DNA of 55,915 nucleotides from Nitrospirota bacterium (lineage in GTDB: Bacteria > Nitrospirota > Nitrospiria > Nitrospirales > UBA8639). A program made the position numbers and the translations under genes. The notes under the pieces are model-generated. The model saw nothing but the letters and a program-made list of their open reading frames with translations, made no database searches and had not been told where the DNA came from. Position 1 is the first letter of the stretch; each line of letters opens with the position of its first letter. The stretch spans positions 1 through 55,915 of the forward strand of contig JAQBUF010000018.1 of NCBI GenBank assembly GCA_027623995.1, given 5' to 3'. Shown one piece after another: positions 25,797-32,508 of the stretch.

Positions 25797-25871
25797 GCGG
25801 GAATAGCTCAGTGGTAGAGCATCGCCTTGCCAAGGCGAGGGTCGAGGGTTCAAATCCCTTTTCCCGCTCCA
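25797..25871 (+). tRNA. tRNA-Gly (GCC)
   Basis: The cloverleaf is complete. The acceptor is GCGGGAA/TTCCCGC, the D stem GCTC/GAGC, the anticodon stem TCGCC/GGCGA with loop TTGCCAA (anticodon GCC), and the T arm GAGGG/CCCTT with TTCAAAT. The discriminator T is followed by an encoded CCA (25869-25871). Confidence 0.97.
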
Positions 25872-25924
25872 ACTTCCCTACCCATTAATATTCATCCATG
25901 AATTTGTTGTTTTACTCAAGAGGC

Positions 25925-26303
25925 TTAGGGCTTCTTGTGCAGGTTCTTGGTGTGCTGGTTCAATATTTGTGAGTGCTGAATAAAGGTATTGCCTCTTCCA
26001 AATTCTGAAGCCATTTGAAAATGCTTGGCTGCCTGATCAGACTTGCCCAGGCGATTATATGTTAATGCCAAATTGTAATGGGCAACACCAGAACGAGGAT
26101 TTTTCGCCAAGGCCTGCTGAAACCTGAGACATGGCGTTACTAAGGTTTCCTTGATTAAAGCTGGTGACCCCATTGTTCACCGCCTCTGCGCCTTTTGTTC
26201 CGGACAAGGGCTTGATGGCTTGGGCCATGACGGTGAAACTGAGCGTACTACTTATTGCCAAAACGAAAACACCAATGGTTATGCATTTGGGGACAGTTTT
26301 CAT
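25925..26303 (-). pseudogene. Exported TPR-repeat protein, frameshifted
   Basis: The ATG at 26303 has a strong GAGGAGGAGA site and opens on a signal peptide (residues 1-27, VFVLAISSTLSFTVMAQA). The frame then runs GVTSFNQGNLSNAMS. At about 26124-26130 the tetratricopeptide pattern jumps to the neighbouring frame: RFQQALAKNPRSGVAHYNLALTYNRLGKSDQAAKHFQ, ending at 25925. Removing one C in TCTCAGG would give a 125-aa protein with two neat TPR units. The first frame alone ends in nonsense after about 20 residues. It could be a real mutation or a sequencing error. A periplasmic protein-binding role would be expected if it is intact. Confidence 0.7.
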
Positions 26304-26484
26304 AAGATTCTCCTCCTCTTCCCTTCGATTCGGGTCTGCGAAGGCAATTATTAAGAATGCATTTGGTGGAATGGGTTTGGAGGCGAGGTTAGAAGGGAGT
26401 GATTTTGGCGGTTTGTGTCCTTCTCGCATTTAGTCTTCAGAAAAGAATTCCGAAAATGAACCTAGAGATAGTTTGGAGTCGTCG

Positions 26485-26652
26485 ATGAATATTTCCGAAT
26501 CAGTTAAGAACAGCCCGGCACTCATTCTCTTGCAAAGCACAATTCGGGCCGCCCCCTTGGCCAGTCCCGTAGTCCAGCAATTACGTGATTCGGTAAATAT
26601 CTCAGACGCCGCTAAGCAACTGGCAAGGGCCACTGCCAGTACTCATTCATAA
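26485..26652 (+). CDS. Small protein with FlgM-like C-terminal motif
   Basis: This short gene encodes 55 aa. GGAG lies six bases ahead of the ATG, a proper ribosome site. The sequence contains VVQQLRDSVNISDAAKQLARA near its end. The VNISDAAKQLA part resembles the helix motif of FlgM-type anti-sigma factors and of several tiny proteins of unknown function, but the protein is shorter than usual FlgM. No flagellar gene is nearby. It stands alone, divergent from the TPR gene and convergent with the next gene, which ends 13 bases after it. Confidence 0.5.
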   Translation: MNISESVKNSPALILLQSTIRAAPLASPVVQQLRDSVNISDAAKQLARATASTHS

Positions 26653-26664
26653 GACCCATCTTTC

Positions 26665-28023
26665 TTAAGAATTTTTCCCAGCAGGGACGAGAATCAGGCA
26701 CCAAGGTGGTGTCTCTTCCGTCATTCGAGAGAATTGCCGAGCGGTAAAGCTGGCAGGCATGTCTGAAAACACCGCACCACGTCGAATTTCTACATGACGA
26801 AACCGAAATCCTGATGACCCGCGAGGTGATGGCATCAACGCATGCGGCAACTGAGGCCTTAGGGGAGTGATCTTCGACAAGGAGCAGCGTTCCCCTTCCT
26901 TTAATGAGGACAGCGATTCATACACGTCTTTGAAAATCTTAGGGATATTCTCTTCAGTAAACACGACATTCAAAGGGCGCATAGCTTCATCCTCAATAAG
27001 TTGAGCCAGGATTTCCCAGAATACTTCGCTATCAATGGCCGACAGAATGCAGAGCTGTCCTCGCCTCGCGACTTGGTCCAAGAGTGCAAGTGGCCCGCGA
27101 ATGGCAAACTTCCAGGATGGAAAGGTGAGCGTTCGACCTCGATGCTTCACCTCCAAAGCCTCTTCCCCTTGGACTCGGACATTTTTAAACTCGCCCTTCG
27201 TCCGTGTTAAGTGTTCTTGAATGGTATGCTGGGATAAGCGCGTTGGTTCAAACGCAAATGTTGGGGTGGCGGGTGCATGACACGTCACGATGGAATAGGA
27301 CTTCAGGAGTTCACGAGGCGTGGAAAGATCCAACATGTCCTTGGCACCCCAAAATCGAAAGTTCAGGTGCTCGCGAGCATATTGAGAAAAACGAATCAGT
27401 CGTTCCTGGTTTGCGTGGTACACCCCTCCAAATTGAGAGCCAGGTTGAAGACGATCTAAGGCATGAAGGGTGATTGATTTTCCCGCATTCTGGATTTGGG
27501 GAAAAAACTGATCGAGTAATTCTTCTTCAAATGATAAATCCCATGCCCCAAGATCCAGCAAGGAGGGGTGATCAGTCTCAAGAAGCCAATCGTAGGGATT
27601 AGAGTGGGATTGAATAAACGTTTCGAGTGCCTGTGAGTCAAAATTGGAATCACTTGGACTTTCTGGGTGGACTAAATCGAAATAGAGGCACAGGGCTCGA
27701 AGGGCTTTCGTGGGTGGAAATCCTGTTAACTCTTTCAACGAATCTACGTATCCCATCCTTTTAGGTGATGTGGCTTCTTGGGACATGATGGTAGCCAGCA
27801 ACGCATTCTGAATTGAAGGCGAACACTGACTGTCTCGAATCCGTTCGAGCAATCGTTTTAGCGTGGCATCAAGGGAGTGAGCGTCAAGGAGTTTTCTGGT
27901 CAACTCCCAGCCGACGGCGTCTTCATGTTTCGCCTGCTTCACTTGATGTCGGAATTGGCTTAATGCATCTTGGTCCAGCGCTTCACCAGAATTTTGTGTG
28001 TTTGAGAGAGAGTCACGTGCCAT
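26665..28023 (-). CDS. Hypothetical protein with degenerate methyltransferase-like segment
   Basis: The 452-aa product is cytosolic and I recognise no family with confidence. Around residue 150 the segment HPSLLDLGAWDLSFEEELLDQ looks like motif I of class I SAM methyltransferases (D-L-G-A-G-D-L), but Trp replaces the usual Gly, which would disturb SAM binding. The strand pattern continues with ITLHALDRLQPGSQFGG and SYSIVTCHAPATPTF. The first 100 residues are helical. Its 5' end is close to the divergent ChaN-like gene, with about 85 bases between the starts that I favour. The neighbours give no hint of its job. Confidence 0.65.
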   Translation of the reverse strand: MARDSLSNTQNSGEALDQDALSQFRHQVKQAKHEDAVGWELTRKLLDAHSLDATLKRLLERIRDSQCSPSIQNALLATIMSQEATSPKRMGYVDSLKELTGFPPTKALRALCLYFDLVHPESPSDSNFDSQALETFIQSHSNPYDWLLETDHPSLLDLGAWDLSFEEELLDQFFPQIQNAGKSITLHALDRLQPGSQFGGVYHANQERLIRFSQYAREHLNFRFWGAKDMLDLSTPRELLKSYSIVTCHAPATPTFAFEPTRLSQHTIQEHLTRTKGEFKNVRVQGEEALEVKHRGRTLTFPSWKFAIRGPLALLDQVARRGQLCILSAIDSEVFWEILAQLIEDEAMRPLNVVFTEENIPKIFKDVYESLSSLKEGERCSLSKITPLRPQLPHALMPSPRGSSGFRFRHVEIRRGAVFSDMPASFTARQFSRMTEETPPWCLILVPAGKNS

Positions 28024-28107
28024 TCTCGGAGCCTATCGAGCCATCTAATTGTGCGTCAAGCGTGTTGTGGCATTGGGTTGCGGAGGAGGAGGCTCTATGT
28101 TACACAC

Positions 28108-29088
28108 ATGGCCATGTGGCACATGACTCCTAAAAGGACGAGTAAATCTCTGGCTTGCACCCTCCTTGTCGTATTGGGGATCATTTCGGCCACGGCCTGC
28201 GCAACGGTTCAATCCCCTTCTCGCTATCAACAGGATCAAGTGCTTAATCTTGCTCAACAGGCAGTCGTGCCATTTGCCGACTTGCAATCGGCCTTGTTGG
28301 ATGCGGATATCGTCTATATCGGTGAGTCGCATTACACGCCATCTCACATTGAAGCGGCACTCCGTGTCTTACAAATCCTCCTCGATGGAGGGCGAACACC
28401 CATTTTGGGAATGGAAATGTTTAGCTGGGATGGACAGTCCGGTTTGGATCGCTATTTAGCTGATGAAATCACCTCCGTTGAAACCTTTTTAGGTGAATCA
28501 CAATGGAAGAATAACTGGGGTGGGAAATATGAAGACTACTCCCCCCTCGTGGATTTTGCCAAAAAGCATCACTTCAAATTGTTGGGCCTCAATCCGCCTC
28601 GCCCGTTTGTGAGAAAAGTGGCTCAAAAAGGATTACCCGGAATCGGGGCCGATCCAGACTTACAAAAATGGAATATTCCTGATCCCTTTCCTGCCGACGA
28701 TCCTGAATATCGTCGAGTGATCTACGAGCAAATAGAAAAGTGCCATGGGGGCATGAAGCCGGAAGTCTATCAAAAAATCTATGAAGCCTCCGTGTTTCGG
28801 GATGAAGGCATGGCCTCGGTGATTACCACCACGTCCAGGGTGAGAGCAGCAACTCTTCAGACCTTTGTAAGTTACACCGGAGCTGGGCATATTCAATACG
28901 GATTGCCTATTCCGAAGCGGGTGCAACGACAATTAGGAACGCCAGTCAAACAGGTCACAGTGTATTTGCATGCCCTGGACCCCGAGCACCCCGAAGATGT
29001 CAAACAGTTGCTCGAAGAGCGGATTGCAGATTTTGTGTGGCTCACGGCTTTGGGGCCACAGGGTCGGCAGCCACGATGTGGGGAATAA
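28108..29088 (+). CDS. ChaN-family (haem-binding-like) lipoprotein
   Basis: The product is 326 aa from the ATG at 28108, which follows a GGAGGAGGAGG run, although at long spacing (about 15 bases). An ATG at 28123 is an alternative. The N terminus is a lipoprotein signal (LACTLLVVLGIISATAC). The family core is clear: DADIVYIGESHYTPSHIEAALRVLQ, then MEMFSWDGQSGLDRYL, WGGKYEDYSPLVDFAKKH and LLGLNPPRPFVRKV. The late TGAGHIQYGLPIPKRV is also typical. ChaN of Campylobacter binds haem as a dimer at the outer membrane, so iron acquisition is a reasonable guess. A double CDGSH Fe-S gene follows 58 bases downstream. Confidence 0.82.
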   Translation: MAMWHMTPKRTSKSLACTLLVVLGIISATACATVQSPSRYQQDQVLNLAQQAVVPFADLQSALLDADIVYIGESHYTPSHIEAALRVLQILLDGGRTPILGMEMFSWDGQSGLDRYLADEITSVETFLGESQWKNNWGGKYEDYSPLVDFAKKHHFKLLGLNPPRPFVRKVAQKGLPGIGADPDLQKWNIPDPFPADDPEYRRVIYEQIEKCHGGMKPEVYQKIYEASVFRDEGMASVITTTSRVRAATLQTFVSYTGAGHIQYGLPIPKRVQRQLGTPVKQVTVYLHALDPEHPEDVKQLLEERIADFVWLTALGPQGRQPRCGE

Positions 29089-29146
29089 AATACCAATTAC
29101 GAGAAATGAACGATGTTATACGAACGACGAACTTGAGGAGGACTGA

Positions 29147-29392
29147 ATGGATGATCCAGTAATTATTGCGCAACGCCTGCCGTATGTGATGGAAATGGAG
29201 CCGGGGAAGTATTATTGGTGTTCGTGTGGCCGATCACAAACCCAGCCATTTTGTGATGGATCGCATACGGGAACCGAGCATTCACCCGTGGAAGTCGAGC
29301 TGACAGAAAAGAAGCGCGTGGCCTGGTGTGGCTGCAAACATACGAAAAAGCCTCCCTTTTGCGATGGTAGCCATTCCCACCTGGAGGAATAG
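29147..29392 (+). CDS. CDGSH iron-sulfur protein, two clusters
   Basis: The 81-aa product holds two CDGSH units: C25-x-C27-x8-C36 with H40, and C61-x-C63-x8-C72 with H76. Each 3Cys-1His set binds a [2Fe-2S] cluster. This tandem form within one short chain is common in bacteria. Such proteins pass electrons or clusters in the cytosol. GAGGA stands upstream of the ATG. It follows the ChaN-like gene on the same strand. Confidence 0.93.
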   Translation: MDDPVIIAQRLPYVMEMEPGKYYWCSCGRSQTQPFCDGSHTGTEHSPVEVELTEKKRVAWCGCKHTKKPPFCDGSHSHLEE

Positions 29393-29511
29393 CCTGAACC
29401 CGGCAAAAAATATCTCTTGCGTCTATCTGGGGAGTTTTAATAGAATACACGCTCTATAATTTTTGGAAGACCTTGGAAATTTTAGAAAGTGACTATAAGG
29501 AGAACCAGAGT

Positions 29512-29685
29512 ATGAAAAAGACAATTCAAGGAATCCTAGGTGGAGCGTTGCTGTTAGCCGGTACGACCCCAGCATTGGCGAATGCCCCAGGTGGAGGCTA
29601 TGAAGGTATCACATCCCTGTATTACGGCACGATTGCTATTATTCTGGCGTACGGTGCCTATGATATTTTCTTTAAAAAGGAATAG
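29512..29685 (+). CDS. Very small exported or membrane protein
   Basis: The 57-aa product starts at 29512, with AAGGAG about nine bases upstream; an in-frame extension to 29473 is less likely. Residues 1-23 are a signal peptide (MKKTIQGILGGALLLAG... ending ALA). Then come a Gly-rich loop and a single membrane helix (YYGTIAIILAYGAYDIFF) ending in KKE. The family is not recognised. A strong terminator follows at 29722, so it is probably well expressed and monocistronic. It could be a small subunit of a membrane complex. Confidence 0.65.
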   Translation: MKKTIQGILGGALLLAGTTPALANAPGGGYEGITSLYYGTIAIILAYGAYDIFFKKE

Positions 29686-29721
29686 TCGCTACGGTAGCCT
29701 GCTCACACGTTGAGATTGACG

Positions 29722-29775
29722 AAAACCCCTTGTTGTTCTGGAGACAGAGTGTCCCAGAGTGCCAAGGGGTTTTTT
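29722..29775 (+). terminator. Rho-independent terminator
   Basis: AAAACCCCTTG at 29722-29732 pairs with CAAGGGGTTTT at 29763-29773, followed by T residues. An inner CTGG...CCAG with ACA...TGT extends the stem. It ends the small membrane protein gene. Confidence 0.8.
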
Positions 29776-29791
29776 GTGTCTGAAGGGGAAT

Positions 29792-29979
29792 GTTGAAAAA
29801 AGCCGCCAGCGGCGTTCCCTGGCTTTGCCGAAACGGCTTGCCAGGCATCGTCGCCATTTTGCCGAACCTTCGGGCTCACAGACTTGCCGCTCTTCGCGGC
29901 GTTCGCGTATCACGTACTATGATGAGTACGCTCCGCGCGTCAAAAGGGCTGCGGCCTTGCTGGACGGACTTTTTTGAAC
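29792..29979. repeat. MITE-like palindromic element
   Basis: The ends GTTGAAAAAAGCCGCCAGC (29792-29810) and GCTGGACGGACTTTTTTGAAC (29959-29979) are imperfect inverted repeats. The interior of about 150 bases is GC-rich and full of short palindromes (for example CGTACTATGATGAGTACG), with no supportable ORF. From memory, elements with these ends are frequent in Nitrospira genomes. No transposase is inside, so any mobility would need one in trans. The rest of the gap to 30075 holds only TATCCAG...CTGGATA as possible structure. Confidence 0.6.
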
Positions 29980-30075
29980 TATTCCCTCTCACTGATACTG
30001 GTCTTCTTATCCAGAGCATCTATGGGCCCTGGATATAAAATATTCAGCAGGCCCCGAAGAATCCATCAAAGATCT

Positions 30076-30840
30076 TCATCGGGATTTAGGGTTTTCCAAT
30101 AACGGTACCAAGGCGGCCATCACCGTATCCGCTACAATCTCGTACCCCGCAGCGGTGGGGTGAATCCCATCGGCTTGATTCAGCTCAGGCCTGGCCGCAA
30201 CCCCTTCCAGTAAAAACGGAATCAAGGTCACCCCATGTTCCCGAGCTAATTGTTCAAATATAGATTCAAAGCCGGTAGTATAATCCAGCCCATAATTCGG
30301 AGGGATCTTCATTCCAGCCAAAACCACAGCAGTCTCGGAATCCCGTAATCGGGTAATCAATTCGCTCAAATTTGAATACATGGCTGCGAGTGGCTGCCCT
30401 CGCAACGCATCGTTCGCACCCAACTCCACAATCACAATGGATGGTTTGCTCTTCAGCACCCAATCCAGCCGCCGTAATCCACCAGCCGTGGTATCGCCAC
30501 TCACCCCAGCATTGATCACACGATAGTGATATCCCGCCGCATTTAATCGCTGCTGAAGTTGAGCCGGAAAAGATTGGTCTGGGGCCACTCCCAGTCCTGC
30601 AGTTAAGCTATTCCCAAAAGCCACGATTCGTGGATAGTTTTGGTTGGCAGTCGGTAAAGAAATTGAAGTGAAAGACTCTTCACTGCTAGAAATAATAGGA
30701 GAAGGTGGAGAGGGAGGGGGAGGTTCAGAATCACATCCACCAAATACCAAGATAAATAAAAGGCACAAGAGCCCTCCCAAGCTTGATGGCCACCATAGGC
30801 TGGAAGAAGAGTCAACACTTTGTGGTAGGAATTGAGGCAT
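30076..30840 (-). CDS. tesA: SGNH/GDSL esterase lipoprotein (TesA-like)
   Basis: The 254-aa product starts with a lipoprotein signal and a FGGC lipobox (Cys36). A Pro/Ser-rich linker to about residue 68 follows, then the SGNH domain. The catalytic blocks are FGNSLTAG (Ser78), GVSGDTTAGG, GANDALRG (Asn143) and DGIHPTAAGY (Asp224, His227). The usual GDSL reads G-N-S-L; the Asp is not catalytic, so activity is expected. TesA-type enzymes hydrolyse acyl thioesters, esters and lysophospholipids in the periplasm. Here the enzyme would be tethered to a membrane. It is monocistronic, between the MITE-like element and the repeat block at 31 kb. Confidence 0.85.
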   Translation of the reverse strand: MPQFLPQSVDSSSSLWWPSSLGGLLCLLFILVFGGCDSEPPPPSPPSPIISSSEESFTSISLPTANQNYPRIVAFGNSLTAGLGVAPDQSFPAQLQQRLNAAGYHYRVINAGVSGDTTAGGLRRLDWVLKSKPSIVIVELGANDALRGQPLAAMYSNLSELITRLRDSETAVVLAGMKIPPNYGLDYTTGFESIFEQLAREHGVTLIPFLLEGVAARPELNQADGIHPTAAGYEIVADTVMAALVPLLENPKSR

Positions 30841-31071
30841 TGGTTTCAGGAGCGAGTAACTTTAAGGATTTTCAAATTGCTAAATGATTATGCTTTGTAT
30901 GAGAGTTGCTAATAAGAAATAGAGATTACAAAGAATGACCCAGATAAACAATCTTACCATGTCTGTCATCCCCGACATCCTTAATCGGGGCTCCAGGTTG
31001 TTTTTAGTGTTGGATGGTTAGCACGATCAGGGCTGTGGGTGGGTGTTTTGATTTGGATAGGATTTATTTTA

Positions 31072-31290
31072 TGCAGGGTTTCGTCCCTGCAGACGACCTC
31101 CTTTTGTTTCGGCAAAAGGAGGCAAAACCATTTTTGCCCGTGCGCGGAACTCCGGGGAACTGGTCCACCACCCCGAATCAAGATGGCGAGGAAACTCGCT
31201 ACAAGGTGCAAGGCCACCTTTCCGCTCAGACAGTCCTCGCCGAGCGGTAGGATTCGGGGCGGTGGCCCAGCCGCGCACAAGTCAGGAGAG
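31072..31290 (+). repeat. Structured dispersed repeat, copy B
   Basis: Hairpin 1 is TGCAGGG/CCCTGCA with loop TTTCGT (31072-31091). Hairpin 2 is CCTCCTTTTG/CAAAAGGAGG with loop TTTCGG (31097-31122). The outer stem is CCCCGAATC (31171-31179) with GATTCGGGG (31251-31259), enclosing GGCGAGG...CCTCGCC. Against copy A, both sides of each stem have changed together. Confidence 0.85.
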
Positions 31291-31354
31291 GATACGGAAA
31301 AGGATAGGAATTTTTTTTGAATGGTCCAAGCTCATTGAGGTTTTTTTTATTCTG

Positions 31355-31585
31355 TGGGCACCCCCGCCTTCGGATGCGGCGGAGCCGGAACCCCGAATCG
31401 ACTTTTTTGGCGAGGTTGTTTGAGCGCAGCGAGTTCCCTCGCCATCTTATTCGGGGTGTAGGCGGAGGGACCCTGGAGAGCCTGTTCTGAACAGGCTTGG
31501 AAGGGCCGCAGACGGGCGGGAATGGTTTTGGGCCCTTTTGCCGAAACAAAAGGACCTCGTCGTGCAGGGGCGAAACCCTGCATCG
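31355..31585 (-). repeat. Structured dispersed repeat, copy C (reversed)
   Basis: Read on the minus strand: hairpin 1 is TGCAGGG/CCCTGCA with loop TTTCGC (31563-31582), and hairpin 2 is GGTCCTTTTG/CAAAAGGGCC with one G-T pair (31531-31556). The outer stem is CCCCGAAT/ATTCGGGG (31391-31398 with 31449-31456) and the inner stem GGCGAGG/CCTCGCC. It also carries an insert, GCCTGTTCAGAACAGGC, itself a palindrome. Confidence 0.85.
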
Positions 31586-31707
31586 AATAATTCTCCAACA
31601 GACCCATCCAGTAGATCTACTTTCGTCAAAGAAAAGCCAACCTGGGTTCCCGATAAAAAACGTCGGGAACGACGGAAGTAACGAACCCTCTCACCCTTGA
31701 TCCTATA

Positions 31708-31727
31708 GCGGCAGCATCGTATGCTGA
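31708..31727. repeat. CAGCAT/ATGCTG palindromic repeat, copy 3 (core only)
   Basis: GCAGCAT-CG-TATGCTG forms a short hairpin with the same core as the repeats at 20-77 and 47346-47451, here without an insert and next to a TATAGCG flank. Confidence 0.45.
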
Positions 31728-31823
31728 TGAAAGCATGGGTTACGGCCTGCATTTGAGAAAGCTTTCCATTATTCATCGACTCCCATACATCTCTAAATTT
31801 TCCCACAACAACCTAGACCTCTT

Positions 31824-32501
31824 ATGATTCGTGTTGAACAATTGACGATGCAGCTTCAGGCCGGTGGACATGTGGTATCTATTCTCAAAGGGATCACCTT
31901 TGAGGTGCCGCAGAAGCAAATGGTGGCCATTGTGGGGCCATCGGGCAGCGGCAAGTCTACGTTGCTTGGGCTTTTGGCTGGTCTCGATAAGCCGACCAGT
32001 GGATCGATCCAGTTAAATGGCCAAGAGATTACTGCATGGTCAGAATATCAACTTGCTCACTTTCGGCGTGAGAACATTGGCTATATTTTTCAATCCTTTC
32101 ATTTGATTCCAACCCTCACCGCTTTGGAAAATGTTGCATTGCCGTTAGAGCTGAGTGGCAATGATACCGCGAATGTTCGAGCTAAGGAGCTATTAGCTGC
32201 TGTAGGCTTACAAGATCGACAAGGCCACTATCCGACTCAGCTTTCTGGCGGGGAGCAACAGCGTGTAGCCGTGGCCCGAGCCTTTTCCTGCCGTCCTCCC
32301 ATTCTCTTAGCTGATGAGCCCACAGGGAATCTCGATAGTGGCACTGGGCAGATGGTGATTGATCTGTTGCTCAATTTAAACCGCGATCAGGGTAGCACCT
32401 TAGTGTTGGTTACCCACGATCCCACGCTTGCCGCACGCACCGAAAGAATCATCACGCTGCATGACGGCATGATTGCCTCTGATCAATTAGGTACGTCCTA
32501 A
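31824..32501 (+). CDS. ABC transporter ATP-binding protein (LolD/YbbA-like)
   Basis: The 225-aa ATPase is complete. Walker A is GPSGSGKST (38-46), the Q-loop is in YIFQSFHLIP (90), the signature is LSGGEQQRVAVARAF (140-154), Walker B is ILLADEPTGNLD (160-171), and the switch His198 is in VTHD. It belongs to the MacB/LolD/YbbA group that works with FtsX-type permeases, which move lipoproteins or other substrates by a lever motion rather than classic import. The permease gene follows after seven bases. No separate periplasmic partner is encoded alongside. Confidence 0.92.
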   Translation: MIRVEQLTMQLQAGGHVVSILKGITFEVPQKQMVAIVGPSGSGKSTLLGLLAGLDKPTSGSIQLNGQEITAWSEYQLAHFRRENIGYIFQSFHLIPTLTALENVALPLELSGNDTANVRAKELLAAVGLQDRQGHYPTQLSGGEQQRVAVARAFSCRPPILLADEPTGNLDSGTGQMVIDLLLNLNRDQGSTLVLVTHDPTLAARTERIITLHDGMIASDQLGTS

Positions 32502-32508
32502 CTAATCA

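Larger units (their letters stand above)
30841..31823. other. Gene-free repeat block
   Basis: About 980 bases hold no supportable gene. From left to right it contains an unstructured AT-rich part, a short palindrome CCCCGA...TCGGGG (30970-30990) of a widespread intergenic type, structured repeat copy B, a spacer of T-rich tracts, copy C in the opposite direction, and the CAGCAT/ATGCTG core at 31708-31727. All ORFs here follow the repeats and have no ribosome site or family match. Confidence 0.7.

Noticed and set aside
25797-25871. tRNA-Gly as an integration (att) site of a genomic island
   Set aside because: No integrase gene and no second copy of the tRNA 3' end are seen nearby.
29689-30038. 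ORFs of 72-82 codons after the small membrane protein
   Set aside because: They cover the terminator and the MITE-like element, with no ribosome site.
30981-31806. Several ORFs of 67-119 codons on both strands in the repeat block
   Set aside because: They all read through the inverted repeat copies; their shared residues come from the DNA repeat, not from protein conservation.
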